64,000 nt of DNA, from assembly GCF_014640815.1 (NCBI RefSeq), contig NZ_BMHM01000003.1:62001-126000 (forward strand), in the 5' to 3' direction. Origin of the DNA: Vreelandella lutescens (GTDB taxonomy: Bacteria; Pseudomonadota; Gammaproteobacteria; Pseudomonadales; Halomonadaceae). Positions 16,464 through 26,008 of this stretch are shown here, piece by piece. Positions within the stretch are counted from its first letter, which is position 1, and the number at the start of each line of letters is the position of its first letter. Under the pieces are notes generated by a model, which saw only the letters and a list, made by a program, of their open reading frames with translations, had not been told where the DNA came from and ran no database searches. The translations under genes were made by a program, and so were the position numbers.

Positions 16464-17364
16464 TACCTGACAACACCGCAAAGGAGGTCTCCTTGGCGGT
16501 GCGCAAAAAATCCTGCATCCACGGCGCTTCCGCCGACTCTTCCCGAATGGCGGCGTAAAGCGTGCTCCAAATGCCGTGCTCGCCCAGCTTTACTGCGCTG
16601 ACATAGTCGCGCTCTAAATACTCCGTGAGTGCCCAGTTGGGCAGTGCGCACACGCCGCGCCCACTCGCCACCAGTTGCATCATCATAATCGTTAGCTCTG
16701 CCGTGCGGATCTCTTTGGGCCGCACATTGGCCGGAGCCAAAAATTGGGTAAACACATCCAGCCGCGACTGCTCTACCGGGTAGGTAATCAGTGTCTCTTC
16801 AGCCAGGGCCTGAGGGGTAATAAACGGCTGACCGGCAAAAGCGTGCTGGCGGGCCACCGCTAGCAGCCCCTCATAACGAAATAGCGGCACGTAGTGAACG
16901 CCATCCAACGGCTGAGGGTCGGCGGTAATCACTAAATCCAACTGCTCTCTGGCCAAGGCCGGCAGCGGGTCAAAGTGGTGGCCGCTAGGAATATCAATCT
17001 CTACTTCCGGCCAGTGGTCGCGAAAGTAATCCACTGTCGGCATTAGCCACTGAAAACAGCTATGGCACTCAATGGCCATATGCAGACGCCCCTGCTCGGT
17101 ACCCGCAAGGCGTGCTAAATCCCGCTCGGCTTTGCGTACCTCCGGCAAAATTTCATCGGCCAGCGCCAGAAGCCGCAGCCCCGCCCGCGTAAATTCTACT
17201 GGCCGCGTTTTGCGCACAAACAGCGCGCTATCTACCCGGCTTTCTAAATCTTTTAGCTGGTGGGAAAGGGCCGACTGGGTAAGGTGTACCCGCTCTGCGG
17301 CCTCTACCAGCGAGCCGGTTTCGCGCAGTGCCAGCAGCGTGCGCAGATGGCGTAATTCAATCAT
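16426..17364 (-). CDS. metR: LysR-family regulator of methionine biosynthesis
   Basis: 312-aa LTTR. Residues 1-60 form the helix-turn-helix (MIELRHLRTLLALRETGSLV, then AAERVHLTQSALSHQLKDLE) and the rest is the effector domain that binds homocysteine in MetR. It is divergent from metE, the classic MetR target, with a 99-nt shared control region. The 3' end overlaps the histidine kinase gene by 38 nt tail to tail, which could allow antisense interference. Identification rests on N-terminal similarity to MetR plus the metE neighbour. Confidence 0.92.
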   Translation of the reverse strand: MIELRHLRTLLALRETGSLVEAAERVHLTQSALSHQLKDLESRVDSALFVRKTRPVEFTRAGLRLLALADEILPEVRKAERDLARLAGTEQGRLHMAIECHSCFQWLMPTVDYFRDHWPEVEIDIPSGHHFDPLPALAREQLDLVITADPQPLDGVHYVPLFRYEGLLAVARQHAFAGQPFITPQALAEETLITYPVEQSRLDVFTQFLAPANVRPKEIRTAELTIMMMQLVASGRGVCALPNWALTEYLERDYVSAVKLGEHGIWSTLYAAIREESAEAPWMQDFLRTAKETSFAVLSGIKPANRDEESAA

Positions 17365-17366
17365 TG

Positions 17367-17451
17367 TGAGTAATTTTCATGGTTGGTATTAAAAACTTTA
17401 GTTTGATTCACGTTGAGTGGATGCCCAAACTGTGTGAAATCATTCACGTTG
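17367..17451. promoter_or_regulatory. metR/metE control region with MetR-like palindromes
   Basis: The region holds TGAG-N5-TTCA at 17367-17379, one base from the MetR half-site pattern TGAA-N5-TTCA, and a cleaner GTGAA-ATCA-TTCAC palindrome at 17434-17447 with a 4-nt spacer. The decamer ATTCACGTTG occurs twice, at 17406-17415 and 17442-17451, 36 nt apart. These are likely MetR sites controlling both genes. Confidence 0.55.
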
Positions 17452-17463
17452 GAAGGATTCATC

Positions 17464-19761
17464 ATGACAGTTTCTCATATTCTCGGCTATCCCCGCATTG
17501 GCGCGCAGCGCGAACTGAAAAAAGTCACTGAAGCCTATTGGAAGGGCGATGTTACCCGTGAAGCGCTAGAGGCGACTGGCCAAGCGCTGCGTCTTTCCCA
17601 CTGGCAAACCCAGCAGGCCGCTGGTCTGGATATGGTGAGCGTTGGCGATTTTGCGTTTTATGATCAAGTGCTTAACGTCTCGGTTATGCTGGGTGCGGTG
17701 CCTGCCCGCTTCAACGCCCAACAAGAAGTGAGCACTGGCAGCGTGGATCTGGACACAGCGTTTCGCATGGCCCGAGGCCGCGCCCCCAGCGGCACGCCCG
17801 CTGCTGCGTGTGAAATGACTAAATACTTTGATACCAATTATCACTACCTCGTCCCTGAGCTGCATAAAGGGCAAGCCTTTACCTTGGCTTCCCAGCGTCT
17901 CTTTGACGAGGTAGAGGAAGCACTGCAGGCGGGCTTTACGCCTAAAGTCACGCTCACCGGGCCGCTAACGTGGCTGTGGCTGGGCAAGACCAAAGGGCAA
18001 GAGTTTGACCGCCTTGAACTTCTCGATAGTGTATTGGATGTCTACAGCGACATTCTTTCGCGCCTAGCGACCCAAGGCATTGAGTGGGTGCAGTTGGATG
18101 AGCCTGCGCTAGTACAAGATTTGCCATTGGCTTGGCAGCAAGCGTATGAGCGTGCTTATCACCGCTTGCAATCGGCACCGGTGAAGCTTTTGGTGGCGAC
18201 CTACTTTGGTGCTCTAGGCGACAATCTCTCGCTCACCACTCGGCTACCGGTGGATGGTCTTCATATTGATGCCGTGCGAGCGCCAGGGCAAGTAGAGAGT
18301 GTGATTGACCGATTAAGCCCTCATCAAGTGCTGTCGGTGGGGTTAGTGGATGGACGAAATATTTGGCGCGCTGACCTGGCAGCGCTGCGCGAGCGCTTGC
18401 TGCCGTTAAAGGTTCGGTTGGGGCAGCGGCTGTGGCTAGCGCCCAGCTGTTCGCTGCTTCACGTACCGGTAGATCTTCGACAAGAAACCGAACTGGACGC
18501 TGAGCTGGTGAACTGGCTGGCCTTTGCCCGCCAGAAGCTGGACGAAGTGGTGACGTTGGCCCGGCTAATAGATAACCGCACTACGCCGGCAGATGAGCAG
18601 CGCTTGAGCGCCGCGACACGCGCCTTGGATGAGCGTCGGGAGTCCGCGCGTATTCATCAGCCTGCAGTAAGTGAGCGCTTAGCCGCTATCACGGCCCAGG
18701 ATAGCCAGCGCCAATCGCCCTATGCCCAGCGCTCCCACGCCCAGCGTCGGCTACTTGCGCTGCCGCTGTTCCCCACGACCACCATTGGCTCATTCCCCCA
18801 GACGGATGCCATTCGTGCCGCACGCCGGGCTTTCAAAGCCGGTGAGCTCAGCCAAGCGGACTACGAAGCGCGGATGCGCGAAGAGATTGCCTACGCAGTA
18901 GAGCGCCAGGAAGCATTAGGATTAGATGTGCCGGTGCACGGCGAGGCCGAACGTAACGATATGGTGGAGTATTTTGGTGAGCAGTTGGACGGCTTTGCGT
19001 TTACTCGCTTCGGCTGGGTGCAGAGCTATGGTTCCCGCTGCGTGAAACCGCCGATTATCTTTGGTGATGTAACACGCCCCACGCCGATGACCGTGCGCTG
19101 GAGCGAGTATGCCCAGTCGCTGACGCAAAAGCCGATGAAAGGCATGCTCACCGGGCCGGTGACGATTCTGCAGTGGTCGTTTGTGCGCGATGATCAGCCC
19201 CGCGCGACAACCTGCCGCCAAATTGCTTTGGCATTGCGTGATGAGGTGTGCGATTTGGAAAAAGCCGGTATTCATGTGATTCAAATTGATGAGCCGGCGC
19301 TGCGTGAAGGACTGCCGCTGCGCCAAAGCGAGTGGCAAGCGTACCTGGACTGGGCTGTTGAGAGCTTCCAGCTAAGCGCGGCAGGCGTGTCCGATAGCAC
19401 CCAGATTCATACCCACATGTGCTATTCGGAGTTCAACGACATCATTGGGGCCATTGCCGCGCTAGATGCCGATGTGATTACCATTGAGACCTCCCGCTCG
19501 GATATGCAGCTGCTTAATGCCTTCCAAGACTTTGCATACCCCAATGAAATAGGGCCGGGGGTTTATGATATCCACACGCCCAATATTCCTGATATCGAGT
19601 GGATGGTGACGCTGATGGAGAAAGCGCTAGAGAAGATCCCTGCAGAGCGGCTGTGGGTGAATCCAGACTGTGGCTTGAAGACCCGTGGCTGGGCAGAAGT
19701 AGAGCCTGCCCTGGCCAATATGGTGGAAGCCGCTCATCAACTGCGCCAACGCTACGCATAA
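17464..19761 (+). CDS. metE: Cobalamin-independent methionine synthase
   Basis: 765-aa enzyme that transfers the methyl group of methyltetrahydrofolate to homocysteine without B12. The N-terminal barrel begins [17 protein letters not shown]; the C-terminal catalytic barrel contains [12 protein letters not shown], the zinc ligands in HMCYSEFND and the zinc Cys C736 in CGLKTRGW. The start at 17464 has GGAAGGA upstream; a longer in-frame reading from 17413 would add an unlikely cysteine-rich tail. It is divergent from its regulator metR. No cobalamin riboswitch is evident upstream. Confidence 0.96.
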   Translation: MTVSHILGYPRIGAQRELKKVTEAYWKGDVTREALEATGQALRLSHWQTQQAAGLDMVSVGDFAFYDQVLNVSVMLGAVPARFNAQQEVSTGSVDLDTAFRMARGRAPSGTPAAACEMTKYFDTNYHYLVPELHKGQAFTLASQRLFDEVEEALQAGFTPKVTLTGPLTWLWLGKTKGQEFDRLELLDSVLDVYSDILSRLATQGIEWVQLDEPALVQDLPLAWQQAYERAYHRLQSAPVKLLVATYFGALGDNLSLTTRLPVDGLHIDAVRAPGQVESVIDRLSPHQVLSVGLVDGRNIWRADLAALRERLLPLKVRLGQRLWLAPSCSLLHVPVDLRQETELDAELVNWLAFARQKLDEVVTLARLIDNRTTPADEQRLSAATRALDERRESARIHQPAVSERLAAITAQDSQRQSPYAQRSHAQRRLLALPLFPTTTIGSFPQTDAIRAARRAFKAGELSQADYEARMREEIAYAVERQEALGLDVPVHGEAERNDMVEYFGEQLDGFAFTRFGWVQSYGSRCVKPPIIFGDVTRPTPMTVRWSEYAQSLTQKPMKGMLTGPVTILQWSFVRDDQPRATTCRQIALALRDEVCDLEKAGIHVIQIDEPALREGLPLRQSEWQAYLDWAVESFQLSAAGVSDSTQIHTHMCYSEFNDIIGAIAALDADVITIETSRSDMQLLNAFQDFAYPNEIGPGVYDIHTPNIPDIEWMVTLMEKALEKIPAERLWVNPDCGLKTRGWAEVEPALANMVEAAHQLRQRYA

Positions 19762-19785
19762 CGCACTGAAAACGCTGAGGTGACT

Positions 19786-19809
19786 GCCCCGCTGCTACGG
19801 CAGCGGGGC
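19786..19809 (+). terminator. Hairpin after metE
   Basis: GCCCCGCTGC, TACG loop, GCAGCGGGGC: a perfect 10-bp stem between the convergent metE and ppk1 genes, followed by GGTTGTATT. The U-tract is poor but the position and stability support a terminator, possibly serving both strands. Confidence 0.7.
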
Positions 19810-19816
19810 GGTTGTA

Positions 19817-22018
19817 TTAACTCTTAGACGCGTAGGCGTAAAGCAGCGTTTCCTGGGCGCTAATCGCATCGCCGTTGCCTGGGTCCTGTAGCTGGTAGCT
19901 GCCGTCGCTTTGCAGTAGCCAGCTCTGGCAGTTATCCACCAAGTAGGTCTCCAGGTCTTTGCGTACCCGGGTGGCGAGCTTTTTATCCAGCAGCGGGAAG
20001 CAGGTCTCTACCCGGTGGAACATGTTGCGCGACATAAAGTCCGCGCTAGAGCACCAGATTTCCGGCTTGCCGTCGTTGTGGAAGTGAAACACCCGCGTGT
20101 GCTCTAGGAAGCGGCCAATAATCGAGCGAACGCGAATATTTTCTGAGACGCCCGGCACGCCTGGTTTCAAACAGCACATACCGCGAATAATCAGGTCGCA
20201 CTCCACGCCCGCCTGGGAGGCTCGATACAGCGCTTTAATCAGCTTGGGCTCAGTGAGCGAGTTGCACTTGATAATGATATGGCCGCGTTTGCCTTTACGT
20301 GCCACCTGGGCTTCCCGATCAATCATCTCGACTAAGCGCTCGTGCAGCGTAAAGGGCGCATGCAGCAGCGTATCAATCTTGCGCGCTCGGCCCATCCCGG
20401 AAAGCTGCTGGAACACTTTATGCACATCGGCACACAGCGGCTTATTGGCAGTGAGCAGGCTGTAATCGGTGTACAGCTTGGCGGTTTTGGAGTGGTAGTT
20501 ACCGGTGCCCAGGTGGGCGTAGTGGCGCAGTTCGCCTTTTTCACGGCGCACGATATGCAGCATTTTAGCGTGAGTTTTATAGGCCATAATGCCGTAAATC
20601 ACGATAGCGCCCGCCTCTTGCAGCCGTGACGCCAACTGCAGGTTGTCGGCTTCGTCAAAGCGTGCCCGCAGCTCAATCACCACCGTGACTTCTTTACCCT
20701 GGCTGGCAGCATCTACCAGCGCGCTGACAATGGGAGAGTCTGAGCCGGTGCGGTAGAGCGTTTGCTTGATGGCCAGCACGTCGGGGTCTCGGGCGGCTTC
20801 CCGGAGTAGATCTTCAATCGGTGAGAAGGATTGGAAAGGGTGGTGCAGCAAAATATCGCTTTTAGCGATAGCGGTGAACAGGCTACCGCCTTTTAGCGCT
20901 TTAGGAACGCTAGGGGTAAAGGGGCGATACAGGAGTTCTGGCCGATCAACGTCGCCCAACACCGCCATCATGCGCGTTAAGTTCACTGGCCCTTGCACGC
21001 GATACAGGTCGCCGCTCTCTAAATCGAACTGACGCAGTAAGAAACTGATTAAATCGTCTGGGCAGTTGTCGGCCACCTCCAAGCGTACGCCGCTGCCGTA
21101 GCGTCGGGCTAACAGTTCACCGCGTAGCGCCGAGGCTAGGTCGGAGACCTCTTCAGGGTCGACGGTCATATCCGCGTTGCGGGTTAGACGGAACTGGTAA
21201 CAGCCGCGCACGCGCATGCCGGGGAACAGCTCTTCGGCGTGTGCGTGAATCATCGACGATAGGAAAACGTATTCGGAAAAGCCTTCTGCGCAGAGCTCTT
21301 TCGGCAGCGCCATTAGGCGGGGCAGCGAGCGTGGTGCGGGCAGAATCGCCATGCCGCCTGCGCGTCCAAAGGCGTCTTTCCCTTCAAGCTCGACAATAAA
21401 GTTGAGGCTCTTATTAACCAGCCGTGGGAACGGGTGGGAAGGGTCAAGGCCAATAGGGCTAATGACCGGCATGATTTCGTTATCGAAAAAGTCCCGTACC
21501 CAGGCTTTTTGCTCGTCGGTCCACTGATCACGACGGCGAAAGCGCAGCCCCTGAGCTTCCAGCGCAGGCAGCAGGGTATCGTTGAGGATCTGGTACTGGC
21601 GGGCTATTTGCTGATGGGCGATCTCGGAAATTTCAGCTAACACCGCTTTTGGCAAGCGGCCGTCGGCAGCGGTGGTGTCGTCACCTAACGCCATTTGGTG
21701 CTTCAGCCCAGCCACGCGAATCTCGAAAAACTCATCCATGTTCGATGAGAAAATAAGCAAAAACATCAACCGGTTAAGCAGCGGGTGCGCGTCGTCCAAC
21801 GCCTGCTCTAAGACGCGAATATTGAACTGTAAGTGAGAAAGCTCGCGGTTAAAGTAGAGCTGAGGGTCGTCAAGGTCCGCTTCTGTATGAACCTCTTTGG
21901 CTTGAACCCCGGTGGGCGTGCGGTTAATACGCAGCGGTGCAATATCGGATTCGCCGCTCGTTTGATCATTGGGCGGTACTGGTAGTGCTGGCGTGGAATC
22001 TATTGCATTGTCGTCCAT
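19817..22018 (-). CDS. ppk1: Polyphosphate kinase 1
   Basis: 733-aa PPK1, which polymerises the ATP gamma-phosphate into polyphosphate. The N domain begins after an approximately 45-residue polar extension, at LYFNRELSHLQFN. The segment HLGTGNYHSKTAKLYTDY carries the phospho-accepting His region, and NIRVRSIIGRFLEHTR with FHN lies in the C-terminal kinase domains. No ppx gene is adjacent. A strong Pho box and -10 lie about 60-95 nt upstream, suggesting phosphate-starvation induction. The start is ATG with a G-rich upstream region. Confidence 0.95.
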   Translation of the reverse strand: MDDNAIDSTPALPVPPNDQTSGESDIAPLRINRTPTGVQAKEVHTEADLDDPQLYFNRELSHLQFNIRVLEQALDDAHPLLNRLMFLLIFSSNMDEFFEIRVAGLKHQMALGDDTTAADGRLPKAVLAEISEIAHQQIARQYQILNDTLLPALEAQGLRFRRRDQWTDEQKAWVRDFFDNEIMPVISPIGLDPSHPFPRLVNKSLNFIVELEGKDAFGRAGGMAILPAPRSLPRLMALPKELCAEGFSEYVFLSSMIHAHAEELFPGMRVRGCYQFRLTRNADMTVDPEEVSDLASALRGELLARRYGSGVRLEVADNCPDDLISFLLRQFDLESGDLYRVQGPVNLTRMMAVLGDVDRPELLYRPFTPSVPKALKGGSLFTAIAKSDILLHHPFQSFSPIEDLLREAARDPDVLAIKQTLYRTGSDSPIVSALVDAASQGKEVTVVIELRARFDEADNLQLASRLQEAGAIVIYGIMAYKTHAKMLHIVRREKGELRHYAHLGTGNYHSKTAKLYTDYSLLTANKPLCADVHKVFQQLSGMGRARKIDTLLHAPFTLHERLVEMIDREAQVARKGKRGHIIIKCNSLTEPKLIKALYRASQAGVECDLIIRGMCCLKPGVPGVSENIRVRSIIGRFLEHTRVFHFHNDGKPEIWCSSADFMSRNMFHRVETCFPLLDKKLATRVRKDLETYLVDNCQSWLLQSDGSYQLQDPGNGDAISAQETLLYAYASKS

Positions 22019-22077
22019 GGTTGCCCCCCGCGGTAGTGGTTCTTGCCCATCATAGCGTTATAACGTTTAGTAAAGGG

Positions 22078-22125
22078 AGTATGCAGAGGGAAGATGACAA
22101 ACAGGTGTCACCGATTTGTCATCTT
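22078..22125 (-). promoter_or_regulatory. PhoB-type promoter of ppk1 inside a 35-bp palindrome
   Basis: Read on the minus strand, GTGACAC-CTGT-TTGTCAT (22111 to 22094) matches the Pho box layout of two 7-mers with a 4-nt spacer. Ten nt further on is CATACT (22083 to 22078) preceded by TG, a good extended -10 at the spacing usual for Pho promoters. The same region is a palindrome: arms AAGATGACAAA at 22091-22101 and TTTGTCATCTT at 22115-22125 around a central GGTGTCACC. The plus strand also shows 11-bp-period repeats at 22105, 22116 and 22127. Confidence 0.65.
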
Positions 22126-22142
22126 AATGGCATCTATGGCGC

Positions 22143-23153
<1,011 letters not shown>

Positions 23154-23310
23154 CTATCTCCAGACAATCGCATAGTGGCTGCCCCGTGTATCAGGGCTTA
23201 GTGTGAGTATATCAGTCATGCCATGCAGCGAAAGCCGCCTTGTGGCGGCGATAGAGACTGACTAAAGTGAGCCATTCAGCCACACGGATGGCTTGGACAA
23301 GGAGAGAGGC

Positions 23311-23970
23311 ATGACGAAGCAGGTAGCAGTCGTACTGGCAGGTTGTGGCGTGTTTGATGGCTCGGAAATTTATGAGACCACTTTGACGCTGCTTCGCCTA
23401 GATCAATTGGGAATCGGTTATCGCTGCTTTGCCCCGGATGTGGCGCAGCACCATGTGATTAATCATCTGGACCAGACGCCGGTAGAAGGCGAGAGCCGTA
23501 ATGTGTTGCAAGAGTCAGCCCGCTTGGCGCGCAGTGATATTAGCCCGATCACTGAGCTGGATTCCGATGCGTTTGATGCAGTGATTGTGCCGGGTGGTTT
23601 TGGGGTTGCCAAAAACCTCTCTGACTTCGCCATGCAGGGCGACAATATGCAGGTGCTTGAGAGTGTTAAAGAGGCATTAGCGGGCTTTAAAGAGGACGCT
23701 AAGCCTATTGGCTTAATGTGCATTGCGCCTGTTATGGTGCCGCGTCTGCTGGGCGACGGGATTTCAGTCACCATTGGCCATGATCCGGGCGTGTCTGGCG
23801 CCATCAGCGCCATGGGCGGCCTGCACCGCAGCTGCGGTGTGGAAGATATCGTCGTGGATCACGAGCATCGCGTAGTGACCACGCCTGCGTATATGCTTGC
23901 TACGCGTATTAGCGAAGCCGCGACAGGGATCTTTAAGCTGGTAGACCGCATTGATGAAATGATGGGCTGA
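23311..23970 (+). CDS. elbB: ElbB, DJ-1/PfpI-superfamily glyoxalase-like protein
   Basis: 219-aa protein of the ElbB (sigma cross-reacting protein 27A, YhbL) family, a DJ-1/PfpI relative with glyoxalase activity reported in E. coli. It shows the Rossmann-like start KQVAVVLAGCGVFDGSEIYE, the DAVIVPGGFGVAKNLSDFA loop, and the nucleophile-elbow Cys in GLMCIAPVM. ATG 23311 is chosen because of AAGGAGAG just upstream; a longer frame to 23293 lacks one. It stands alone between divergent hemB and a bidirectional terminator. Confidence 0.92.
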   Translation: MTKQVAVVLAGCGVFDGSEIYETTLTLLRLDQLGIGYRCFAPDVAQHHVINHLDQTPVEGESRNVLQESARLARSDISPITELDSDAFDAVIVPGGFGVAKNLSDFAMQGDNMQVLESVKEALAGFKEDAKPIGLMCIAPVMVPRLLGDGISVTIGHDPGVSGAISAMGGLHRSCGVEDIVVDHEHRVVTTPAYMLATRISEAATGIFKLVDRIDEMMG

Positions 23971-23997
23971 GCAATAGCGCAGTCACTATCCGTAGGG

Positions 23998-24036
23998 AAA
24001 AAAGCCTCTGTCATCGTGGGATGACAGAGGCTTTTT
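23998..24036. terminator. Bidirectional terminator between elbB and tatC
   Basis: A-run, then GCCTCTGTCAT, a six-base loop CGTGGG, and ATGACAGAGGC followed by five Ts. The stem is 11 bp, flanked by A and T runs that extend it. It serves elbB on the plus strand and the end of the tat operon on the minus strand. Confidence 0.92.
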
Positions 24037-24058
24037 AGTGTCGCTTAGCGTCGCGTGT

Positions 24059-24841
24059 TTACGACTCCTGCTCCTCGGCGTCTTCTTCTACCCGGCGCTT
24101 ACGAACCAGGCGGCCAAACAGCAGCCCCACTTCATAAAGCAGGTACATGGGAATCGCCAGCAGGCTTTGGGAAATCACATCCGGCGGCGTGAGCAGCATG
24201 CCGACGACAAAGCAGCCTAAAATAATATAGGGACGCTTTTTGGAGAGGCTCTCAACTGTGGTTGCCCCAGACAAAATCAGCAAAAACGTTGCGATGGGAA
24301 TCTCAAACGCTACCCCAAATGCGAAAAATAGCTTCAATACAAAGTTGAGGTACTGATTAATATCGGTCATGACCGCGACGTTTTCCGGGCCGGTTTGAGT
24401 AAAAAACTCAAACAGCAGCGGAAATACGACGTAGTAGGCAAACGCTGCACCGGCATAAAACAGCGCGACGCTAGAGACCAAAATAGGAATGGCCAGCATC
24501 TTCTCGTTATCGTAGAGCCCCGGCGCGACAAACGCCCAGGCCTGATGCAGCACAAATGGAATGGCAATAAAGACAGCCACCACCAGGGTAAGCTTAAACG
24601 GCGCTAAAAACGGTGAGGCAACCTCGGTGGCGATCATCTGCGAGCCTTCTGGCAGCAGCGCCATTAGCGGCTCTGCCACAAAGGTGTAGATGTCGTTTGC
24701 AAACGCATAAAGCCCTAGAAAAACCACCAAGATAACCACCACCGCCTTCATCAAGCGCGAACGCAGCTCAATGAGGTGCTCAATGAGAGGCGCTTGGCTT
24801 TGGTCGTTGTGCGGCTCCTGGGAATCGCCAGACATACTCAT
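24059..24841 (-). CDS. tatC: Sec-independent protein translocase subunit TatC
   Basis: 260-aa six-helix core of the twin-arginine translocase, which binds RR-signal peptides together with TatB. The N-terminal LIEHLIELRSRLMKAV segment is diagnostic, and FxFGVAFEIP in the fourth helix region is conserved. The cytoplasmic tail is very acidic and basic mixed (VRKRRVEEDAEEQES). Its start overlaps the tatB stop by 4 nt, showing translational coupling. It is last in the tatABC set and followed by a strong terminator. Confidence 0.96.
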   Translation of the reverse strand: MSMSGDSQEPHNDQSQAPLIEHLIELRSRLMKAVVVILVVFLGLYAFANDIYTFVAEPLMALLPEGSQMIATEVASPFLAPFKLTLVVAVFIAIPFVLHQAWAFVAPGLYDNEKMLAIPILVSSVALFYAGAAFAYYVVFPLLFEFFTQTGPENVAVMTDINQYLNFVLKLFFAFGVAFEIPIATFLLILSGATTVESLSKKRPYIILGCFVVGMLLTPPDVISQSLLAIPMYLLYEVGLLFGRLVRKRRVEEDAEEQES

Positions 24842-25302
24842 TGGTGGTTGCTATCCTTTTGCTGTTCGGCTTTGTCGGAAGGAGTTGAAGAAGGCGCTGG
24901 GAGATCTTCACGTACAGTTTGTAGCGCGTCATCCAGCCGTGCACTGGCCTTGGCAACCCGCTGTTCGGTGGCGTCCTGGGCCGCTGCCTGAGCCGTAGTG
25001 CTGTTGTCGATATTGCTAGTGGCCGTGCGGTTAGGAGAAGGCGCGTCAGTGATGCTCTCCACCTCCTGTTTTGCTTTCTTCAGGCTATCGTCAAGCTTCT
25101 GCTGCTGCTCGTTCAGCTTTTGACGTAGCTCTTCCGCTTCCAGCTGTGCACTGATCTCACGCTGCATGCCGGATACCGTACGCTTGATCTTGCCGATCCA
25201 TAACCCCGTGGTGCGTGCTGCCTTGGGAAGGCGCTCAGGGCCGAGCACCAGAAGCGCCACGATGCCAATGAGCATGAGTTCAAGAAAACCGATATCCAGC
25301 AT
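24838..25302 (-). CDS. tatB: Sec-independent protein translocase subunit TatB
   Basis: 154-aa TatB: a single N-terminal membrane helix (about 5-21) containing FLELMLIGIVALLVLGPERLP with the conserved GPE(R/K)LP hinge, an amphipathic helix, then a long low-complexity polar tail rich in Gln, Ala and Asp. Together with TatC it forms the signal-peptide receptor. tatA ends 3 nt upstream and tatC starts within its stop. Confidence 0.95.
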   Translation of the reverse strand: MLDIGFLELMLIGIVALLVLGPERLPKAARTTGLWIGKIKRTVSGMQREISAQLEAEELRQKLNEQQQKLDDSLKKAKQEVESITDAPSPNRTATSNIDNSTTAQAAAQDATEQRVAKASARLDDALQTVREDLPAPSSTPSDKAEQQKDSNHQ

Positions 25303-25305
25303 GGC

Positions 25306-25578
25306 TTATTTGCGCTCTTCGTTGCGGTCAGCGGCAGCGCGTTTCTCTTCCGCCTGTACGTCGTAGGTGTTGCCTGCTTCTTCGTGGCTTACCTTCGCTT
25401 GAGGCTGGTCGGCGTCTTTCTTGTCGCCCTCTTTTTCCTCTTCGTGCATGGCTTTCTTAAAGCCTTTCACAGCACCGCCTAGGTCGGTGCCTACGTTCCG
25501 CAGTTTTTTGGTGCCGAAAATCAGGATGATAATGCCCAGAACAATCAGCAACTGCCAAATACTGATACCACCTAACAT
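25306..25578 (-). CDS. tatA: Sec-independent protein translocase subunit TatA
   Basis: 90-aa pore-forming subunit of the Tat system. It begins [20 protein letters not shown], followed by the FGTKKLR hinge and [15 protein letters not shown] amphipathic helix, then a charged tail. I prefer ATG 25578 to ATG 25584 because GAGG is about eight nt from the former but only two from the latter, and because TatA proteins usually start at this point. It is first in tatABC and 24 nt downstream of hisE. Confidence 0.95.
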   Translation of the reverse strand: MLGGISIWQLLIVLGIIILIFGTKKLRNVGTDLGGAVKGFKKAMHEEEKEGDKKDADQPQAKVSHEEAGNTYDVQAEEKRAAADRNEERK

Positions 25579-25602
25579 ATGCATTTCCTCATCGGTGCAG
25601 GG

Positions 25603-25956
25603 TTAACGTTGTGATCGGGACGCTTTTTCGTCGTGGCCAGAAATACCGAACCGCCGCGCGAGTTCATCAAGTACCCGCTGATGGTCAAGATCCAAGTGCG
25701 ACAGCATGACAAGGCTATGAAACCACAGGTCGGCCGTTTCGGCGATCAACGCTTCACGATGCTGCTCGCTACCGTGCTCTGCGTCTTTGGCTGCCAGCAG
25801 CGTTTCAGTGGCTTCTTCGCCGACTTTTTCGAGTATCTTGTTCAAACCCTTATGATGCAAGGAGGCAACATAAGAATCTTCTGGATTGGCGTGGCGTCGC
25901 TGCTTTAAAACGTCAGCAAGAGCGTCAAGCACAGGGGCGTGGGTAGCGTCGGTCAT
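25603..25956 (-). CDS. hisE: Phosphoribosyl-ATP diphosphatase
   Basis: 117-aa HisE-type NTP pyrophosphatase, second step of histidine synthesis. The all-alpha MazG-like core is visible with [14 protein letters not shown] and the EAADLWFH-like segment [14 protein letters not shown], carrying the Mg-binding glutamates and aspartate. In many relatives hisI (PRA-CH) lies directly upstream; here ubiB is upstream with only 52 nt between, so hisI must be elsewhere. It probably reads through into tatABC. Confidence 0.95.
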   Translation of the reverse strand: MTDATHAPVLDALADVLKQRRHANPEDSYVASLHHKGLNKILEKVGEEATETLLAAKDAEHGSEQHREALIAETADLWFHSLVMLSHLDLDHQRVLDELARRFGISGHDEKASRSQR

Positions 25957-26008
25957 GGTGTACTCTTTATCAATCGGCGGCGTCGATTCGTCAAGGGGTG
26001 CGGGTGCA

